A stretch of DNA of 64,000 nt from the NCBI GenBank assembly GCA_039804245.1, contig JBDLWO010000210.1, forward strand, positions 6,302 to 70,301. Reading direction: 5' to 3'. Each line of letters opens with the position of its first letter. Within the stretch, counting starts at the first letter, position 1. The notes below the pieces were generated by a model. The model was given only the letters and a program-made list of their open reading frames with translations, searched no databases and was not told the DNA's origin. Positions 60,657-64,000 of the stretch are shown here, in pieces. The position numbers were made by a program, and so were the translations under genes. The DNA comes from M3007 sp039804245. Lineage in GTDB: Bacteria > Bacteroidota > Bacteroidia > Chitinophagales > Saprospiraceae.

Positions 60657-62009
60657 GTGAAGACATTTGACGAAAAACCGGAGTCTTTTCTCCGGAAGGG
60701 GTTGGTTTTTCTTTCCAGGAGAAAAAAAATATATCTCGGGGGCTCTCTCGCCCTGCTGGCGGCGCTTGCTATTTTGCTCCAACAAAAACTGGGCGGAAAT
60801 CAGGCTGCAGCTATTTCAAATCCGCTGAAACTGACGTCTTTGAACGGACTGCCAGCCAATGAACGTTGGGGATTTAATCTCGACGACTATATCATGGATG
60901 AGGTGGAACTTCGACCGGGAGATGTACTCGGGGAAATTCTTATGGAACAGGGAATGACCTACCCTCAGGTGAATCAGCTGGTAGTTCAGTGCAAAGACAA
61001 GTTCAATATTTCTTCCTTCAGAATAGGACAAAAGTTGCACTTCCTTACACAGGGTATCAATCCCTCACCCCAACTCATGGTGTATGAACCGTCGCCATAT
61101 CAATATACCATTTTCCAACTCCAGCCTCCTTACGAAGTAAAGACTATAAAAAGAGAAGTAAAAACTGAAATTATAGCTGCATCAGGTGTTTTGGAAACCA
61201 GTTTCTGGCAGGCGCTTACCGACAATGGCCTGTCCGATGCTCTGGCCGACGGGATGATAGATGTACTTGCTTCTTCTGTTGATTTTTATCATCAGAAAGT
61301 GGGTGATCGTTTCAAGGTGGTTTTTGAACAACACTATATAGATGGTGAAGCTGTTGGTACCGGCAAGATTATCGCTGCTGTTTATGAACGTGATGGAAAG
61401 GAATATTATGCCTTCAACTTCGAAAAAGAGGGAGAAAAAAGTGACTACTACGATTTTGAAGGGAGGCCGGCACGAAAAGCATTTCTCAAATCACCCGTAA
61501 AATTCAGTCGGATTTCGAGCCGATACAATCTGCGTCGCCTTCACCCTGTACTCGGATATCATAAGGCGCACAGGGGTACAGATTATGCAGCTCCACAGGG
61601 TACTCCCATCATGGCTGTTGCCGATGGCACGGTGGTGGAAGCTGGCAGAAGGGGCGGAAATGGTATATATGTCAAAATAAGACACGATGCCATCTATCAG
61701 ACTCAGTACCTTCACATGTGCCGGCACGCGAAAGGTATCCGTCCGGGAACCCGTGTGGTACAGGGACAAACAATTGGATATGTCGGTTCCACCGGACTGG
61801 CCACCGGACCACACTGCTGCTTCAGATTCTGGAAAAATGGTGTGGAAGTGGATCACCTGCGCCTGAATCTTCCGCAGCCGGAACCAATCAAAGGCGCCAT
61901 CCTCCAGGAGTTTAATGTGGTCAGGGATTCACTTGTCAGAGTATTGGGTAATGTGGACTATCGTATGCACGGCCGAACAGATGAACAAAAGCCGGAAACG
62001 GCACCCTGA
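60657..62009 (+). CDS. M23-family peptidoglycan endopeptidase, altered zinc motif
   Basis: The 450-aa protein has one N-terminal membrane helix (about residues 25-42), a periplasmic region with an OapA/LysM-like part (about 75-135) and a C-terminal M23 domain (about 290-410). Zinc residues His305 and Asp309 lie in H-R-G-T-D-Y, and His353 in Y-L-H is in place. The usual final H-x-H is His386-Cys387-Cys388, so cysteine replaces the third zinc ligand. Close variants occur in Bacteroidota, so it may still be active or act as a regulator of cell wall enzymes. Start is GTG. A very strong terminator follows. Confidence 0.92.
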   Translation: MKTFDEKPESFLRKGLVFLSRRKKIYLGGSLALLAALAILLQQKLGGNQAAAISNPLKLTSLNGLPANERWGFNLDDYIMDEVELRPGDVLGEILMEQGMTYPQVNQLVVQCKDKFNISSFRIGQKLHFLTQGINPSPQLMVYEPSPYQYTIFQLQPPYEVKTIKREVKTEIIAASGVLETSFWQALTDNGLSDALADGMIDVLASSVDFYHQKVGDRFKVVFEQHYIDGEAVGTGKIIAAVYERDGKEYYAFNFEKEGEKSDYYDFEGRPARKAFLKSPVKFSRISSRYNLRRLHPVLGYHKAHRGTDYAAPQGTPIMAVADGTVVEAGRRGGNGIYVKIRHDAIYQTQYLHMCRHAKGIRPGTRVVQGQTIGYVGSTGLATGPHCCFRFWKNGVEVDHLRLNLPQPEPIKGAILQEFNVVRDSLVRVLGNVDYRMHGRTDEQKPETAP

Positions 62010-62020
62010 ACAAGCTCTTG

Positions 62021-62060
62021 AAAAAATGCCCCCGGAACATCAGTCCCGGGGGCATTTTTT
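62021..62060 (+). terminator. Strong terminator after the M23 peptidase gene
   Basis: AAAAAATGCCCCCGG (62021-62035) pairs with CCGGGGGCATTTTTT (62046-62060), a perfect 15-bp stem with a T-run. Confidence 0.95.
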
Positions 62061-62128
62061 CTGAAACGTATTTCAACCATAATCAGGCCGGAATTTCAAC
62101 GATTCGCATTTTTATTCGTTTATATATT

Positions 62129-62974
62129 ATGGATCGTGACTTTTCAAAATTGACACTGGGGTTTTCACCGTGCCCGAACGATACATTCATTTTCGATGCC
62201 ATGGTGCATGGAAAAATTGATACGGAAGGTATTGAATTTGAGGTTTTCATGGAAGACGTGGAAGCATTGAATCAACGCGCATTCGCCGGAGATATTGATA
62301 TTACCAAACTAAGCTATCATGCCTTTGCCCACCTGACTCATCATTTCGCTCTGCTTAATGCCGGAAGTGCCCTTGGTAATAATTGCGGCCCTTTACTCAT
62401 TTCCGGAAACATCATGACACGCGACGAAATTACCGGTGCCAGAATTGCTATACCCGGAAAAATGACAACCGCCAATTTTCTGCTCGGTCTCGCTTATCCT
62501 GAGGCAATCAACAAACAAACATTTCTCTTCTCCGATATTGAAGATGCCGTGCTGAGGGGTGATGCTGATGCGGGTCTGATTATTCATGAGAACAGATTTA
62601 CTTACGAACAAAAAGGGCTCGTTAAAATCATGGATCTTGGTGAATTCTGGGAGTCGGCAACGGGCTATCCTATTCCACTTGGCGGAATCGTCGTGAACAG
62701 AAATATCCCTCATGATGTGCAGAAGAAGATTGACCGGATCATGCGACGCAGTGTGGAATACGCTTTTAATAACAGGGAAAATGTAATGCCGTTTGTACGA
62801 TGTTATGCTCAGGCTATGGAAGACGATGTCATGATGTCACACATTGGTCTCTATGTAAATGATTTCACGATTGATCTCGGAGATGAGGGAAAAGGGGCTG
62901 TGCAGTACATGATGGATGTAGCAGTTGAAAAAGGGTTGATTCAAAAAGTGAATGATAATCTGTTTATTTCTTAG
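62129..62974 (+). CDS. mqnD: 1,4-dihydroxy-6-naphthoate synthase (futalosine pathway)
   Basis: MqnD converts cyclic dehypoxanthine futalosine to 1,4-dihydroxy-6-naphthoate, an intermediate of menaquinone. The 281-aa protein resembles a periplasmic-binding-protein fold enzyme and starts with L-G-F-S-P-C-P-N-D-T-F near residue 10; the later K-L-S-Y-H-A and I-P-L-G-G-I-V-V-N-R blocks fit. The ATG at 62129 is used because earlier readings begin in the terminator. The other mqn genes are elsewhere. The downstream methyltransferase promoter starts 2 nt after the stop. Confidence 0.93.
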   Translation: MDRDFSKLTLGFSPCPNDTFIFDAMVHGKIDTEGIEFEVFMEDVEALNQRAFAGDIDITKLSYHAFAHLTHHFALLNAGSALGNNCGPLLISGNIMTRDEITGARIAIPGKMTTANFLLGLAYPEAINKQTFLFSDIEDAVLRGDADAGLIIHENRFTYEQKGLVKIMDLGEFWESATGYPIPLGGIVVNRNIPHDVQKKIDRIMRRSVEYAFNNRENVMPFVRCYAQAMEDDVMMSHIGLYVNDFTIDLGDEGKGAVQYMMDVAVEKGLIQKVNDNLFIS

Positions 62975-62975
62975 C

Positions 62976-62983
62976 TACCTTTG
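62976..62983 (+). promoter_or_regulatory. -7 promoter element for the methyltransferase gene
   Basis: TACCTTTG matches TAnnTTTG, 19 nt before the ATG at 63003. Confidence 0.55.
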
Positions 62984-63002
62984 CTTCCTTAGTCGTGTGC
63001 CT

Positions 63003-63710
63003 ATGAATCGCTTCAGCATCTGTTACTTTTCTCTGCTCTTTGCAGTATTTTTCCTTTCCTGCAGAAACCATGCCGGCGATCAGTCGGGTGAAGCTTCAAA
63101 AGCTGTTCCTGAGGTGAACCGGAATGCTGCAGACTCTTCGGGTGCCATTGAAAGTATATTCAGCGATTCTGAAGACAGAGACAGAAATATCTGGCAAAAG
63201 CCGGAAATGGTCATTTCCATGCTCGGCGATCTGAAAGGGAAAACAGTAGCTGATATCGGCGCCGGTTCCGGATATTTCGCCTTTCGTCTGACACCCAGGG
63301 CAGAAAAAGTAATCGGAATTGATATTGACCCCGGATTCATATCTTTTCTCGACAGTATGAAAGTAAGGCTTCCGGAATCCTACAGAAATCGCTTCGTGTC
63401 GAGATTGGCCAAACCCGACGACCCTATGCTCGGTCCGGAAGAAGCGGATGCTGTTATTATTGTCAATACCTACGCTTATATTGATAACCGGACCCAGTAT
63501 CTGAAAACGCTGTATAAGGGAGTTGCTCCCGGAGGCAGATTACTGATTGTGGATTTCAAAAAAAATGATATTCCAATCGGGCCACCGGACCATTTCAGAA
63601 TCACACTGAATGACGTTCGTCGTGAACTCATATCTGCCGGGTTCAAGGTCATACAGGTTGATCTTGAATCCCTGGATTATCAGTACATCATTATTGCGGA
63701 AAAGAAATAA
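63003..63710 (+). CDS. Class I SAM methyltransferase with lipoprotein signal
   Basis: The 235-aa protein has a class I methyltransferase domain: motif I D-I-G-A-G-S-G-Y-F near residue 84, the acidic I-G-I-D-I-D at the end of strand 2, and G-G-R-L-L-I-V-D-F near residue 180. The N-terminus is a signal sequence ending F-L-S-C (Cys20), followed by a polar linker, as in lipoproteins. That is odd, because SAM is cytoplasmic. The protein might be periplasmic and use SAM or another ligand, or be anchored with the domain inside. The ATG at 63003 is fixed by the promoter. Substrate unknown. Confidence 0.88.
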   Translation: MNRFSICYFSLLFAVFFLSCRNHAGDQSGEASKAVPEVNRNAADSSGAIESIFSDSEDRDRNIWQKPEMVISMLGDLKGKTVADIGAGSGYFAFRLTPRAEKVIGIDIDPGFISFLDSMKVRLPESYRNRFVSRLAKPDDPMLGPEEADAVIIVNTYAYIDNRTQYLKTLYKGVAPGGRLLIVDFKKNDIPIGPPDHFRITLNDVRRELISAGFKVIQVDLESLDYQYIIIAEKK

Positions 63711-63743
63711 CCCGTAAAACCTTCACCTGAAAACTTTTGACTC

Positions 63744-64000
63744 ATGCGCGGTGCACTCAAATTATTTACTGCTTTTGGAATACCTGTCTTCATCCACTGG
63801 ACATTCGGATTTATATTTGTTTTCATTCTATGGAATGCGCATTCTGAAGGAATGACAACCATGGAAACACTCACATATACAGCACTGTTTATGTCGCTTT
63901 TTGTGTGCGTATTGTTACACGAATACGGTCATGCGCTCGCCGCCCGGCGTTATGGAGTGAAAACACAGGATATTGTACTGATGCCAATTGGGGGTGTTGC
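63744..64000 (+). CDS. M50/site-2-protease-type membrane metalloprotease, partial
   Basis: Translated by hand from the ATG at 63744, the frame is open to the window end (85 codons). It begins with a short basic stretch and a hydrophobic helix that includes I-P-V-F-I-H-W-T. Then comes the zinc motif H-E-Y-G-H-A-L-A-A-R-R-Y-G (residues about 62-74) followed by I-V-L-M-P-I-G-G-V, typical of M50 proteases of the SpoIVFB-like group, some with CBS domains at the C-terminus. It follows the methyltransferase gene by 33 nt. Substrate not inferable. Confidence 0.9.
   Translation, partial: MRGALKLFTAFGIPVFIHWTFGFIFVFILWNAHSEGMTTMETLTYTALFMSLFVCVLLHEYGHALAARRYGVKTQDIVLMPIGGV

Noticed and set aside
60657..62009. 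Calling the M23 protein catalytically dead
   Set aside because: Cysteine can replace histidine as a zinc ligand and similar variants occur in the phylum; activity cannot be judged from sequence.

Overview
This 64 kb window is a stretch of ordinary chromosome from a member of the Bacteroidota, most likely a Saprospiria/Chitinophagia-type marine or freshwater lineage. Evidence for the phylum: at least 25 genes carry the Bacteroidota -7 promoter element TAnnTTTG just upstream; a secreted protein ends in a type IX secretion (T9SS) sorting tail; gldG, DUF4293 and DUF3276 (PUR-domain) genes are present; menaquinone is made by the futalosine pathway (mqnD). The class-level placement is inference. 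No tRNA, rRNA, insertion sequence, phage or CRISPR array was found.

Layout. 1-1.6 kb: yqgE (cut by the window edge), fabD and an unknown 141-aa protein, all on the minus strand. 1.8-6 kb: ilvE, then a TonB-dependent receptor with a small membrane-anchored partner and a perfect palindrome in front of the receptor. 6-12.1 kb: an unknown 223-aa protein, the 2-oxoglutarate dehydrogenase E2 subunit, an SdiA-regulated-type beta-propeller protein with a HAD phosphatase, an orphan OmpR-type response regulator, a signal-bearing pirin and a TetR regulator. 12.3-21.8 kb: a prohibitin-like lipoprotein, then a long minus-strand series: ligA, a BASS transporter, prfA, a UbiB kinase, a MarR regulator, a CBM-esterase and a T9SS-exported protein. 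21.9-25.1 kb: a YceI / porin / YceI / membrane-protein cassette. 25.4-32.7 kb: a cyclase, a second BASS transporter, dipeptidyl peptidase IV, a second TonB receptor, OsmC and thioredoxin. 32.8-43 kb (minus): alaS, DUF4293, a small membrane protein, a Crp-type regulator, a monooxygenase-fold protein, gldG, trehalase, an MFS transporter and a thiolase. 43.3-48.6 kb: an ABC exporter, then rsmI, purS, pssA and aspS.

48.6-49.4 kb holds no gene. It carries two perfect and several near-perfect DnaA boxes, AT-rich DNA and a long inverted repeat, and is a candidate chromosomal replication origin. 49.4-55.4 kb (plus): ctaA, a hydrolase, a YtcJ-like amidohydrolase lipoprotein, a glycine/arginine-rich PUR-domain protein and a mitochondrial-type citrate synthase. 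55.4-60.4 kb (minus): scpA, purD, a thiolase and gamma-glutamyltransferase. 60.6-64 kb (plus): an M23 peptidase with an altered zinc motif, mqnD, a methyltransferase with a lipoprotein signal, and an M50 protease cut by the window end.

Much of the window is housekeeping (translation, replication, TCA cycle, fatty acid, purine and phospholipid synthesis). The parts most likely to reward work are the candidate origin, the YceI-porin cassette, the lipoprotein methyltransferase, gldG without gldF next to it, and the operator-like palindromes before the TonB receptor and around the TetR/prohibitin pair. I found no convincing defence system or wholly new machinery.
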